Source of the DNA: a virus | Strand: one strand, 5' to 3' | Virus record (IMG/VR): IMGVR_UViG_3300008221_000010 | Span: 1 to 47,193 of that record | DNA length: 47,193 bases | In this document: one piece after another, positions 32,269 to 40,566 of the stretch | How positions within the stretch are numbered: position 1 is the stretch's first letter | Layout: each line of letters starts with the position of its first letter | The notes under the pieces: generated by a model | Seen by the model: only the letters and a program-made list of their open reading frames with translations | Database searches by the model: none | Told to the model about the DNA's origin: nothing | Translations under genes and position numbers: made by a program

Positions 32269-32350
32269 ACTTTAAAAAACGTCAATATGAGTCCCAGATT
32301 GAAAAGACTGCAAAAATTTTTTATACTCAAACGAAACAGGGGTGGGTAAA

Positions 32351-32938
32351 ATGGCGATACATATAGAACCGGAACTTAAAGTGCCGATGCGTGATGCACC
32401 AAAGATGGGTGACCTAGCGGTCAAGGCTGCGGCTGCTGCAAAGACTGCGGAGTACCTGCACGCTAATGGTTTGGAGATCAAAGCGAACAACGGGGACAAA
32501 GATACAGCGGCTGCGCTGGCCGTGGCATACGCGGAGAATCCTGATAAGGTTTCTAAGGCTGCTACTCCGAAACGGGTGGCGAACCTGACTCCAGCTACCC
32601 TGCTTATGACGGATAGGATACTCAAGGACTTTGGGCATTCGGTAGTGAAGAGCGCGGTACAGGTACGTTACCTAGTAACGAACAAACTGATTGAAGAGAC
32701 GGAGAACCCTGACCCGCGTATCCGCATACGTGCCTTGGAGCTGCTCGGTAAGATTAGCGACGTAGGGCTGTTTGCAGAAAAGTCTGAGGTGACAATCACC
32801 CACCAGACAACAGGTGACTTAAAAGATAAACTACGTGAAAAGCTGTCACGGTTGGTAAACCCAGAAGCCGAGGATGCCATAATGATGGAAGGTGAGGTCA
32901 TCGACGTAGACAAAGAGCTAGGGCTAGGCGATGACTAA
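32351..32938 (+). CDS. Terminase small subunit
   Basis: 195 residues from the ATG at 32351; a GTG three codons earlier has a poorer context. The core L-T-P-A-T-L-L-M-T-D...I-R-A-L-E-L-L-G-K-I-S-D-V-G-L-F-A-E-K-S-E-V-T-I is a pattern I associate with small terminase proteins in marine phages, and the large terminase follows with an eight-base overlap. It would recognise the packaging site and recruit the large subunit. Assignment rests mainly on position and this pattern. Confidence 0.65.
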   Translation: MAIHIEPELKVPMRDAPKMGDLAVKAAAAAKTAEYLHANGLEIKANNGDKDTAAALAVAYAENPDKVSKAATPKRVANLTPATLLMTDRILKDFGHSVVKSAVQVRYLVTNKLIEETENPDPRIRIRALELLGKISDVGLFAEKSEVTITHQTTGDLKDKLREKLSRLVNPEAEDAIMMEGEVIDVDKELGLGDD

Positions 32939-34502
32939 CACCGCTCCGCTAGCTGACCTAGCTACAGAAATGGACTTCTCCCCTGCTGAGATACAGCACA
33001 TGCTAGACAACCTAGATTCGTTTAGCTCCGAAGAGCTGGAGGAGATGGATAAGATTGTAGGGGAACTCTCTGCTCGAAAAAACAATCAGTCAGCGCATGA
33101 CGATCTTATAGAGTTCTGTAAGAGGATGCAGCCAGACTACAAAGTGGGTAGACACCACAGAATACTAGCAGACCAGCTCATGGCGCTGGAGGATGGTTCT
33201 AAGGACCGTGTGTGTGTCAACATACCTCCACGCCACGGTAAGTCGCAGCTAGTGTCGATCATGTACCCAGCGTGGTTCTTAGGCAGGAACCCGAACAAGA
33301 AGGTAATGATGGTGTCACACACCACAGACCTTGCGGTGGATTTCGGGCGGAAGGTTCGTAACTTAATCTCCGTTGATGCGTACAAAGATATATTCCCAGA
33401 AGTCTCGTTGGCGATTGACTCAAAGTCTGCGGGGCGGTGGAACACGAACTTCGGGGGTGAGTACTTCGCTTGTGGTATCGGCTCTGCGCTTGCTGGCCGT
33501 GGTGCTGATCTGCTGCTGGTAGATGACCCTCACTCTGAGCAGGATGTTATCAACGGGAACTTTTCTGTATTCGAGAAAGCATATGAGTGGTTTACCTTCG
33601 GCGCTCGTACACGTCTGATGCCCGGTGGCCGTGTGGCTATTGTACAGACTCGCTGGCATATGGACGACCTTACGGGCCGTGTGACTAACGACATGGTAAA
33701 GAACCCGATGTCTGATCAGTACGAAATAGTCGAGTTCCCTGCTATTTTGGACACAGAGGACGAGGATGGGAAGCCTATACAGAAGCCCCTGTGGCCTGAG
33801 TTCTTTGATCTACCAGCTTTGGAGCGTACTAAGGCGTCAATGCCTGCGTTCCAGTGGAACTCTCAGTACCAGCAGCAGCCTACTTCAGAAGAAGCGTCAA
33901 TTGTCAAGAGGGAATGGTGGAACATATGGCCGAATGATACCCCACCAGCCGTGGAATACATAATTATGTCCCTAGATGCGGCAGCAGAGAAGCATAACCG
34001 TGCCGATTACACTGCACTTACAACGTGGGGCGTGTTCTTTAATGAGAATGAGAACGCACATCACCTTATTCTCATGGATTCTATCAAGAAACGGCTGGAA
34101 TTTCCTGAGTTAAAGACTCTAGCCATGGAAGAATACAACAAATGGGAGCCAGATTCGTTCATTGTAGAGAAAAAGTCCTCTGGGACGGCTCTATACCAAG
34201 AAATGAGGCGTATGGGCCTGCCTGTACAGGAATATACCCCCCATAGAGGCACTGGGGACAAGCTTGCAAGGCTCAATAGCGTGGCTGACATCATTGCGTC
34301 GGGTATTGTGTGGGTACCAGCCACTCGTTGGGCAGATGAGCTAGTGGAAGAGGTGGCTGGGTTCCCGTTTATGTCAAACGATGACCTTGTTGACTCTACA
34401 GTCATGGCACTTCTACGGTTCAGGCAGGGTGGGTTTATCAGACTCCCGACTGACGAGATGGACGACGAGCCGACGTACCGTCATAAGAGAGAGTACTACT
34501 AA
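32931..34502 (+). CDS. Terminase large subunit
   Basis: 523 residues. ATPase: N-I-P-P-R-H-G-K-S (97-105) is the Walker A, L-L-L-V-D-D-P (194-200) the Walker B, and I-V-Q-T-R-W-H-M-D-D-L carries the coupling region. Nuclease: S-L-D-A-A (Asp349) with A-D-Y-T-A-L following, V-E-K-K-S-S-G-T-A-L, and N-D-D-L-V-D-S-T near the end supply the RNase H-like acidic residues. It powers DNA translocation into the capsid and cuts the concatemer. Start overlaps the small-subunit gene. Confidence 0.93.
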   Translation: MTNTAPLADLATEMDFSPAEIQHMLDNLDSFSSEELEEMDKIVGELSARKNNQSAHDDLIEFCKRMQPDYKVGRHHRILADQLMALEDGSKDRVCVNIPPRHGKSQLVSIMYPAWFLGRNPNKKVMMVSHTTDLAVDFGRKVRNLISVDAYKDIFPEVSLAIDSKSAGRWNTNFGGEYFACGIGSALAGRGADLLLVDDPHSEQDVINGNFSVFEKAYEWFTFGARTRLMPGGRVAIVQTRWHMDDLTGRVTNDMVKNPMSDQYEIVEFPAILDTEDEDGKPIQKPLWPEFFDLPALERTKASMPAFQWNSQYQQQPTSEEASIVKREWWNIWPNDTPPAVEYIIMSLDAAAEKHNRADYTALTTWGVFFNENENAHHLILMDSIKKRLEFPELKTLAMEEYNKWEPDSFIVEKKSSGTALYQEMRRMGLPVQEYTPHRGTGDKLARLNSVADIIASGIVWVPATRWADELVEEVAGFPFMSNDDLVDSTVMALLRFRQGGFIRLPTDEMDDEPTYRHKREYY

Positions 34503-34506
34503 AACC

Positions 34507-34677
34507 TCACTCTGGCATAACTTCAAAACAAAGTATTCTGGTTTTACTGTTAGTTATTAGAACCATCGCCTCGGACTTTGCGGCCTCACAAGCCTTGTCT
34601 GTCCTGAACTGTCCTAACTGATAGACATCCACGGCGTTGTTTGAATAGAGAAACCACATTAAGAAAAACATTACCAT
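34507..34677 (-). CDS. Small exported protein (56 residues), antisense pair
   Basis: ATG at 34677, overlapping the stop of the 155-residue gene (ATGGTAA), stop TGA at 34509-34507. The N-terminus M-V-M-F-F-L-M-W-F-L-Y-S-N-N-A looks like a signal peptide, leaving a short exported domain with two cysteines (30 and 50) suited to a disulfide. The coupling with a membrane protein recalls spanin- or holin-partner arrangements, but the Cys is not in a lipobox, so an outer-membrane lipoprotein is not supported. Confidence 0.55.
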   Translation of the reverse strand: MVMFFLMWFLYSNNAVDVYQLGQFRTDKACEAAKSEAMVLITNSKTRILCFEVMPE

Positions 34678-35138
34678 TTATCCATATATTTACCCAGTGC
34701 GAATATTAACGCAGCCATTCCAGACACAGCAAAGAAACAACCCAAGCACATCATCAGCATTTCGATAAGCTCTTCGCGTTCTTTTTGTTTTTGTTTCAAA
34801 GCCGCTCTTCTAGCCTTTCTAGCGTCCGCTTGCCAAAGAACCCAGCGATCCCAAGTGCCGGGCGGGCCGTATAATCTACACCAAGACTCTAGTTCTTTTC
34901 GCTGTTCTTTTAATTTCTCAAGGGCTTGGAACTCTTCCCAATCCCCTTCGGCCCCGCCCGTAATAGCAGAGATGGGATTATTCTTCTTGCGTTTTACGGC
35001 ATCCTTAAGCTCGTCCTCAGCGTTGAGAAACTTGCCAACATGGCCCACCATGTCTTTTACTTCGCGCCCGTTCTCAAGGCACTTCTTAATGATTGAGTAG
35101 GCGGCGTTAGCCGCTGCTATAGTCTCTAAAACAGCCAT
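34671..35138 (-). CDS. Coiled-coil protein with C-terminal membrane helix
   Basis: 155 residues. Helical N-terminus (A-N-A-A-Y-S-I-I-K-K-C-L-E-N-G), a charged helix, a R-L-Y-G-P-P-G-T-W-D-R-W motif, a Lys/Arg-rich helix, and a C-terminal hydrophobic span (M-L-M-M-C-L-G-C-F-F-A-V-S-G-M-A-A-L-I-F-A-L). I recall related proteins in other marine phages near terminase or tail genes. Encoded against the late arm together with the 56-residue exported protein, so a membrane or lysis role is plausible but unproven. Confidence 0.6.
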   Translation of the reverse strand: MAVLETIAAANAAYSIIKKCLENGREVKDMVGHVGKFLNAEDELKDAVKRKKNNPISAITGGAEGDWEEFQALEKLKEQRKELESWCRLYGPPGTWDRWVLWQADARKARRAALKQKQKEREELIEMLMMCLGCFFAVSGMAALIFALGKYMDKW

Positions 35139-35210
35139 TCAACATTATGAACTCTCCCGTATTCAAACCTTTTGCTTTGCATGTAAAACAACTTTATACA
35201 AAATAACATT

Positions 35211-35238
35211 TTGGTTCAACATAGAACTGTGTTATAAT
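35211..35238 (+). promoter_or_regulatory. Putative rightward promoter
   Basis: TTGGTT (35211-35216), 16 bases, TATAAT (35233-35238). It points at the portal gene, but a terminator lies only about 50-70 bases downstream. Confidence 0.45.
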
Positions 35239-35286
35239 AGACTTACAAAGATGACTTATTCATTTTTTGCTCCCCCCAAGAAACTA

Positions 35287-35310
35287 GGGGTCTTTATGGC
35301 CCCGATTTTT
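35287..35310 (+). terminator. Short rho-independent terminator or attenuator
   Basis: GGGGTC (35287-35292) and GGCCCC (35298-35303) form a 6-bp stem (one G-T) with loop TTTAT, then GATTTTT. It lies between the promoter above and the portal gene. Confidence 0.5.
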
Positions 35311-35345
35311 CTGATATAGTGGTACTTGAAGCGTGTTACTCCCAA

Positions 35346-35404
35346 GCGCGTTTCACGGCGGGGTGGGCATCCCACCCAACGGCCTGCCTCGCCACTAGAC
35401 GCGC
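35346..35404 (+). ncRNA. Nested stem structure upstream of portal gene
   Basis: Three nested inverted repeats: GCGCGT/ACGCGC (35346-35351 with 35399-35404), GGCG/CGCC (35357-35360 with 35390-35393), and GGGTGGG/CCCACCC (35361-35367 with 35371-35377). A 12-base bulge lies on one side and there is an outer internal loop. It resembles no RNA family I can name. It could be a leader RNA element, a packaging signal, or a protein-binding DNA structure. Confidence 0.5.
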
Positions 35405-35454
35405 AGTAGTATAATCTGCTAATATCATAATGTGTACACAGTTAGGAGACTGTA

Positions 35455-37869
35455 ATGGTGGTTGAGAAGCAAATGGACCCCTCTGATCTTGAGATCGAAG
35501 GGGCAAACGCGGAGAAGATCGAAGTAGAGATCGTAAACCCTGAAGCAGTATCCATTGATACAGGTGATGGCGGAGTGATTATTGACTTTGAAGGGGGCGC
35601 GTCCGAGGAACTCCTTGGTGATGACCACGATTCTAACCTTGCGGAAACGATAGAAGATGCTGTCCTACAGTCTATGGCATCCGAACTTGTTAGTGATTTT
35701 GATTCCGATCGGGAATCTCGACGTGATTGGGCAAGAGCCTACGTCAAAGGTCTAGACTTACTGGGAATGAAGATCGAAGACCGCAGTCAACCATGGCAGG
35801 GCGCGTCTGGTGTGTTCCACCCAGTGCTGACCGAAGCTGTTGTACGTTTTCAAGCGCAGGCTATGGGTGAGCTTTTCCCCGCATCTGGCCCTTGCCGTAC
35901 CAAGATTATGGGTAAAATGACCCCTGAGAAGCTAGATCAAGCTGATCGTATTCAGACAGAGATGAATTATCTCTTGACAGAGGAAATGACAGAATACCGC
36001 GATGAGACTGAACAAATGTTGTTTAAGCTCCCACTCGCTGGCTCTGCGTTCAAGAAAGTCTATTACGACCCAATCATGGAGCGTCCAGCTTCTATGTTTG
36101 TTCCAGCAGAAGACTTTGTGGCGTCTTACGGGGCGTCTGATCTAATGACATGCCCACGCTACACGCATGTAATGAAGAAAACGCCTAACGAAATTCTAGA
36201 GTTACAGGTAGCGGGCTTCTACAGAGAGGTTGATTTGCCTGTTCCAGAGGCAGACTTCTCTGATATACAAGATAAATATGACGAGCTTGATGGCGAGAGC
36301 GCCGTTATAGAAGACGATGATCGTCACACAATCCTTGAAGTACACGTTACTATGAACATGCCAGAGGAGTTCGACGACCCTGATGGGATCGCGCGTCCGT
36401 ATGTTGTTACTATTGATAAGTCTTCTCGCGAAATTTTATCCATCAGAAGGAATTGGTACGAGGATGACCGTAAGAAAAAGAAACGAGCGCATTTCGTTCA
36501 TTATAAATATTTGCCGGGACTGGGGTTCTACGGTACGGGGCTTATTCATCTCATTGGCGGTCTCGCCAAGTCTGCTACTTCAATACTTCGTCAGCTCATT
36601 GATGCTGGTACACTGTCAAATCTACCTGCTGGCCTTAAAGCTAGGGGTCTCCGTATTAAAGGCGACGACACCCCTCTTATGCCGGGTGAGTTCAGGGACG
36701 TGGATGTACCGGGTGGGGCTATCAGGGATTCGATTACGTTCATACCTTACAAAGAACCGTCGAGTGTTCTCTACTCGTTACTGGGAAATATTGTCGAAGA
36801 GGGAAGACGGATTGGCTCAGTTGCGGACATTCAAGTAGGTGATATGAACGCACAGGCACCTGTGGGTACAACGCTTGCTTTGATGGAGCGGTCCATGAAG
36901 GTGATGTCTGGGGTCCAAGCGCGTATGCACGCAGCTATGAAGAAAGAACTTCGCTTGCTGTCGAGTATTATCCGAGACTACATGCCAGCAGAATACGCCT
37001 ACGAAATGGATGGTGACTTTAACCGACAGGAAGATTTTGATGCTCGTGTAGATGTCATCCCTGTATCTGATCCTAATGCTGCAACTATGTCCCAACGGAT
37101 TATGCAATACCAAGCAGCCCTACAGCTTTCTCAGCAGGCTCCACAACTCTACGACTTAGGTAAGTTGCACAGGCAGATGCTAGAAGTTCTGGGGATTCAG
37201 GACGCTTCAGATATTATTAAGCTACCTGAAGACATTAAACCGTCTGACCCTGTTACAGAAAACATGATGATGCTGAAGCAAGAGCCTGTCAGAGCGTTTA
37301 AGTATCAGGATCACGAGGCACATATCACTGTACACATGGCTGCAATGCAAGACCCGAAAATGCGGGAGATGGTTGGTCAATCCCCCTTCGCCCAAGCTAT
37401 AGGGCAAGCAATGGCAGCGCACATAACAGAACATGTTGCGTTTCAATACCGTCGTGAGATTGAGAAGATGCTTGGTGTTGAGATGCCAAACGAAGACCAG
37501 CCTTTACCAGAAGACGTAGAGATTCAGCTTTCTAGGCTCGCAAAAGACGCTTCAGAAAAATTGCTTCAGAAAGGTCAGATGGAAGAACAGCAGAAGCAAG
37601 CGGAACAACAGCAGCAAGACCCAGTTGTTCAGATGCAGCAAGCGGAGTTGCAGATAAAACAGAAAGAACTACAGCATAAGATTCAGATGGATACTGCTAA
37701 GTTACAGATTGATGCGGAGCGTATATCTGCTGAAAACCAACGAGAGGGCGCACGTTTAGGCGTTAGACTTGCCACCGATCTGGACAAATCCCAACGGGAT
37801 GACCAGAAAGAAGGCGCAAAACTAGGTATAGAAGTAGCAAAGGAGCTTGCTAAGGGAGATGGAAGATAA
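35455..37869 (+). CDS. Portal protein (P22-like)
   Basis: 804 residues, TTAGGAGACTGTA before the ATG. An acidic N-terminus is followed by R-D-W-A-R-A-Y-V-K-G...W-Q-G-A-S-G-V-F-H-P-V-L-T-E-A-V-V-R-F-Q, then a central portal core with G-T-T-L-A-L-M-E-R-S-M-K-V-M-S-G-V-Q, a strong signature of the long portals of P22-like podoviruses. The C-terminal ~130 residues are a Gln/Lys-rich helix, as in barrel-forming portals. It sits between terminase and scaffold genes. Twelve copies should form the entry vertex. Confidence 0.88.
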   Translation: MVVEKQMDPSDLEIEGANAEKIEVEIVNPEAVSIDTGDGGVIIDFEGGASEELLGDDHDSNLAETIEDAVLQSMASELVSDFDSDRESRRDWARAYVKGLDLLGMKIEDRSQPWQGASGVFHPVLTEAVVRFQAQAMGELFPASGPCRTKIMGKMTPEKLDQADRIQTEMNYLLTEEMTEYRDETEQMLFKLPLAGSAFKKVYYDPIMERPASMFVPAEDFVASYGASDLMTCPRYTHVMKKTPNEILELQVAGFYREVDLPVPEADFSDIQDKYDELDGESAVIEDDDRHTILEVHVTMNMPEEFDDPDGIARPYVVTIDKSSREILSIRRNWYEDDRKKKKRAHFVHYKYLPGLGFYGTGLIHLIGGLAKSATSILRQLIDAGTLSNLPAGLKARGLRIKGDDTPLMPGEFRDVDVPGGAIRDSITFIPYKEPSSVLYSLLGNIVEEGRRIGSVADIQVGDMNAQAPVGTTLALMERSMKVMSGVQARMHAAMKKELRLLSSIIRDYMPAEYAYEMDGDFNRQEDFDARVDVIPVSDPNAATMSQRIMQYQAALQLSQQAPQLYDLGKLHRQMLEVLGIQDASDIIKLPEDIKPSDPVTENMMMLKQEPVRAFKYQDHEAHITVHMAAMQDPKMREMVGQSPFAQAIGQAMAAHITEHVAFQYRREIEKMLGVEMPNEDQPLPEDVEIQLSRLAKDASEKLLQKGQMEEQQKQAEQQQQDPVVQMQQAELQIKQKELQHKIQMDTAKLQIDAERISAENQREGARLGVRLATDLDKSQRDDQKEGAKLGIEVAKELAKGDGR

Positions 37870-38047
37870 CATATTTACGCTGGTGGGTCGTAAACTAGAT
37901 GGATACGAGGACGAACTAAAAACGTACCTCGCATCTGGTGCGGCTGATACCATGGAACTTTACAACCGTATGGTGGGTAGAATAGAAGCTTTAAGGTTTA
38001 TTAGAGACGACATTAAAGAAATTGAGACGCGGTATATTGAAAGATAA
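37859..38047 (+). CDS. Small helical hypothetical protein
   Basis: 62 residues from the ATG at 37859, inside the end of the portal gene, with AAGGG just upstream; four codons of a longer frame are not needed. Mostly helix (E-L-Y-N-R-M-V-G-R-I-E-A-L-R-F-I-R-D-D-I-K-E-I-E-T-R). Small helical proteins are common right after podovirus portal genes. Role unknown. Confidence 0.6.
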   Translation: MEDNIFTLVGRKLDGYEDELKTYLASGAADTMELYNRMVGRIEALRFIRDDIKEIETRYIER

Positions 38048-38134
38048 CATCTTTTGGTGTATCGTACACTTGGGAGAACTACGCAGGTAACTGCGCAGGG
38101 TATCTGTGAACCTTTAATCACTGCAAGGTATGAA

Positions 38135-38503
38135 ATGTATACAGCAAATAAAAAGACCGAGGAGAAGGTAGCCTCTAAACTACCTAAGCCACGAGGATAC
38201 AAAATCCTTATTGGTGTACCTGAGATGAGCGATAAGACTGATGGTGGGGTCATAATGCCGGACGGGATACGTTCCGCAGAAGAAACGGCATCAATCATTG
38301 GATTTGTTGTAGAGCTAGGCCCAGACGCCTATGCCGATGAGTCTAAATTTCCAAATGGACCGTACTGTAATGAGGGAGACTTTGTAATCTTTCGTTCGTA
38401 TTCTGGCACTCGATTTAAAGTCCATGGAAAAGAATTTCGCTTAATCAATGACGATACTGTTGAAGCAGTTGTCGACGATCCACGGGGGTATACAAGAGCA
38501 TGA
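38135..38503 (+). CDS. GroES-like co-chaperonin
   Basis: 122 residues from the ATG at 38135 (AAGG upstream); the longer frame begins with TTG at 38054 and adds a poorly conserved-looking N-terminus. L-P-K-P-R-G-Y-K-I-L-I-G-V-P, a loop with K-T-D-G-G-V-I-M-P-D, G-F-V-V-E-L-G-P-D-A-Y and G-D-F-V-I-F-R-S-Y-S-G-T-R-F match Cpn10-like phage proteins. Like T4 gp31, it may direct the host GroEL chamber to fold capsid protein. It lies between portal and scaffold. It overlaps the scaffold start by four bases. Confidence 0.75.
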   Translation: MYTANKKTEEKVASKLPKPRGYKILIGVPEMSDKTDGGVIMPDGIRSAEETASIIGFVVELGPDAYADESKFPNGPYCNEGDFVIFRSYSGTRFKVHGKEFRLINDDTVEAVVDDPRGYTRA

Positions 38504-39459
38504 ACCAATTAACAGAAGAAACAGACTTTGGTGATGAAACAGTTGCAGAAGCAGTTGCCAATGCATCGGTAGTTGAACCTGACGACGACAGTGAATTTGA
38601 AATAGAAGTTGTCGATGACACACCAGAACCCGATAAAGGTAAGGCTCGTCGGGCAGAAGGATCAGAACCCGATGTCTCCGATGACGACGAAGTTGGGAAG
38701 TACAGCGAAGGCGTTCAAAAGAGAATCAAAAAGTTAAAGTTTGAATTTCACGAAGAACGACGTGCAAAGGAAGAAGCTGCGAGGCTCCAAGAAGAAGCAC
38801 TTCGCTTTGCTCAGCAGACTAAAGCCGAAAACGATCAATTACGGAAAACCCTTTCCGAAGGCGAGGGCGTACTTGTCAATCAAGCTAAAGGGCGTGTCAC
38901 TGCCGAGCTTGATAGGGCTAAGGCTGCGTTTAAAGTTGCTTATGAAGCAGGCGATCCTGATGCACTGCTCGACGCTCAAGAAAAACTTAATGCGTTGCAA
39001 GGCGAAAAAGTACGATACGATAGCTACAAGCCACAGCCACAACGTACCGCCCCAGATCCGGCTCCAGCTCCAGCTCCAGCTCCGCAAGCACCCCGTCCAG
39101 ATGAACGTGCTATGAACTGGGCAAGCAAGAACGAATGGTTCGAGAAAGACCCTGAAATGACAGGGTACGCCTACGGACTACATGAAAAACTTGTTAAAAG
39201 TGGGATTGATCCACGGACAGAAGAGTACTACAAAGAAATAGACACTGCGGTTCGCCGTGTGTTTCCAGATAAGTTTGACGATGGTACTATCGAGGTATCT
39301 GCACCCCAACGTCAAGCGGGCAACGTAGTCGCCCCCGCCGCTCGTAGCGGAAAAAGACCACGCAAAGTGCAACTGTCCTCCACGCAGGTTTCTCTCGCCA
39401 AGAGACTTGGTCTGTCAAACGAACAATATGCGGCGCAATTGATGAAGGATATGAAATAA
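38500..39459 (+). CDS. Scaffolding protein (probable)
   Basis: 319 residues. Very acidic first ~60 residues, a long charged coiled coil (~70-165), an Ala/Pro linker (A-P-A-P-A-P repeated, ~180-190), then a helical C-terminus ending in a basic K-R-P-R-K-V and a small helix (L-A-K-R-L-G-L-S-N-E-Q-Y). The composition, the basic C-terminus for coat binding and the place before the capsid gene all fit a podovirus scaffold. No protease gene is nearby. Confidence 0.7.
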   Translation: MNQLTEETDFGDETVAEAVANASVVEPDDDSEFEIEVVDDTPEPDKGKARRAEGSEPDVSDDDEVGKYSEGVQKRIKKLKFEFHEERRAKEEAARLQEEALRFAQQTKAENDQLRKTLSEGEGVLVNQAKGRVTAELDRAKAAFKVAYEAGDPDALLDAQEKLNALQGEKVRYDSYKPQPQRTAPDPAPAPAPAPQAPRPDERAMNWASKNEWFEKDPEMTGYAYGLHEKLVKSGIDPRTEEYYKEIDTAVRRVFPDKFDDGTIEVSAPQRQAGNVVAPAARSGKRPRKVQLSSTQVSLAKRLGLSNEQYAAQLMKDMK

Positions 39460-39902
39460 TGTCGAACAGAAACTCACGCACTACAGACACTCGTGATTCG
39501 AGTGTACGCAAGGTGTCATGGCAGAGGCCAACAATGTTACCAGTCCCCGAACCCAAACCCGGTATTGAATATCGTTGGGTCCGCACAGCTACTCTTGGGA
39601 AAAATGATAACACGAATGTCTCTTCTAAATTTCGTGAGGGATGGACACCCGTTCGTGCAGAAGATCATCCAAACCTTCAAGTTGTGTCTGATATCGATTC
39701 TCGATTTACAGACAACATAGAGGTCGGTGGATTGCTGCTTTGTCAGAACTCTGTCGAAAACGTAGAAGCTAGACGTGAAGCACAGCTAGATCAGGCTCAA
39801 AACCAGATGCAGGCTGTAGACAATAGCTACTTGCGTAATTCAGACCCGCGTATGCCTGTACTAGACTCAGAACGGTCAACGCGATCATCATTTGGTAAGT
39901 AA
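39459..39902 (+). CDS. Hypothetical protein between scaffold and decoration genes
   Basis: 147 residues, first base shared with the scaffold stop. P-G-I-E-Y-R-W-V-R-T and F-R-E-G-W-T-P-V-R-A-E-D-H-P form a beta-like core; a helix and a Ser/Arg-rich tail follow. The core recalls small capsid-region proteins of marine phages. Probably a head-associated protein. Confidence 0.55.
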   Translation: MSNRNSRTTDTRDSSVRKVSWQRPTMLPVPEPKPGIEYRWVRTATLGKNDNTNVSSKFREGWTPVRAEDHPNLQVVSDIDSRFTDNIEVGGLLLCQNSVENVEARREAQLDQAQNQMQAVDNSYLRNSDPRMPVLDSERSTRSSFGK

Positions 39903-39945
39903 CTCGGAAGGGGAGCTTATCTAACTTAAATTAGGAGTAAGAGAG

Positions 39946-40554
39946 ATGGCTTTAACAGCAGCTCCCTATGGCTTGAAGCCCGTCAAACGTGCGGACGGAA
40001 TGCCATATGCTGGGGCAACGTCCCAGTTCTTGATCGACCCAGCAGGTGAGGCTACAAACCTTTTCTACGGGCAGGTCGTTATATTAGGTGCTGATGGGTA
40101 TATTGCCCTTAGCACTGCAACAGGTGCTGACGTAGGCAACAATAACCTTGGCGGTGCCAATCTTGGCGCTATCGGTGTGTTTGTTGGTTGTGAGTATGTC
40201 AATTCATCAGGTCAGTTAGTTCAGGCACAATTCTACCCATCAGGTACATCTAATGGCGATGCTATCAAAGCATACGTTGTTGATGATCCAAATGTACTTT
40301 TCCAAGTACAAGCGGATGGTGCTATGGATCAGTCTGACATTGGAGCGAATACTTTCTTTGCAGCGGTCCAGTCTACTACTACGGGTTCCACTACTACAGG
40401 CAATTCAACTTCTGCGGTAGATGCAACAAGTCAAACCGCAGCGGCAGCTTTCCGTATTGTTTCCGCAGTATCCCCAATCAGTGATGCTTTCCCTGACTTG
40501 TTGGTTAAATTTAACCCAACAGCTCATAGCATGACTAACAACATAGGTATTTAA
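39946..40554 (+). CDS. Capsid decoration-like protein
   Basis: 202 residues, AGGAGTAAGAG before the ATG. The opening M-A-L-T-A-A-P-Y-G-L-K-P-V-K-R and a beta-rich body with V-F-V-G-C-E-Y-V...A-Y-V-V-D-D-P-N-V-L-F-Q-V-Q-A-D-G are typical of decoration-type proteins encoded just before marine-phage capsid genes. A Thr/Ser-rich low-complexity stretch (S-T-T-T-G-S-T-T-T-G) lies near 150-160. Confidence 0.65.
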   Translation: MALTAAPYGLKPVKRADGMPYAGATSQFLIDPAGEATNLFYGQVVILGADGYIALSTATGADVGNNNLGGANLGAIGVFVGCEYVNSSGQLVQAQFYPSGTSNGDAIKAYVVDDPNVLFQVQADGAMDQSDIGANTFFAAVQSTTTGSTTTGNSTSAVDATSQTAAAAFRIVSAVSPISDAFPDLLVKFNPTAHSMTNNIGI

Positions 40555-40566
40555 GGAGGTTAAATA

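Larger units (their letters stand above)
31906..32350. other. Divergent intergenic control region
   Basis: About 445 bases without a gene between the two arms. It holds the leftward promoter candidate (31963-31991), a 15-bp palindrome (32020), a TGACGTATGG unit (32039), three C-runs (32053-32075), a TATAAT box reading rightward (32103-32108) without a good -35, and AGCTACCCCC repeats just before the terminase gene. Confidence 0.6.
35139..35454. other. Intergenic region before portal gene
   Basis: 316 bases without a gene. From left to right it has AT-rich sequence with promoter-like boxes for both strands, a rightward TTGGTT-16-TATAAT promoter, a rightward terminator, a nested stem structure, another TATAAT (35410-35415), and the portal ribosome-binding site AGGAG. 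Confidence 0.6.

Noticed and set aside
35330-35415. tRNA gene in the structured region before the portal
   Set aside because: The stems are nested rather than a cloverleaf and no T-loop motif or anticodon arm can be placed.
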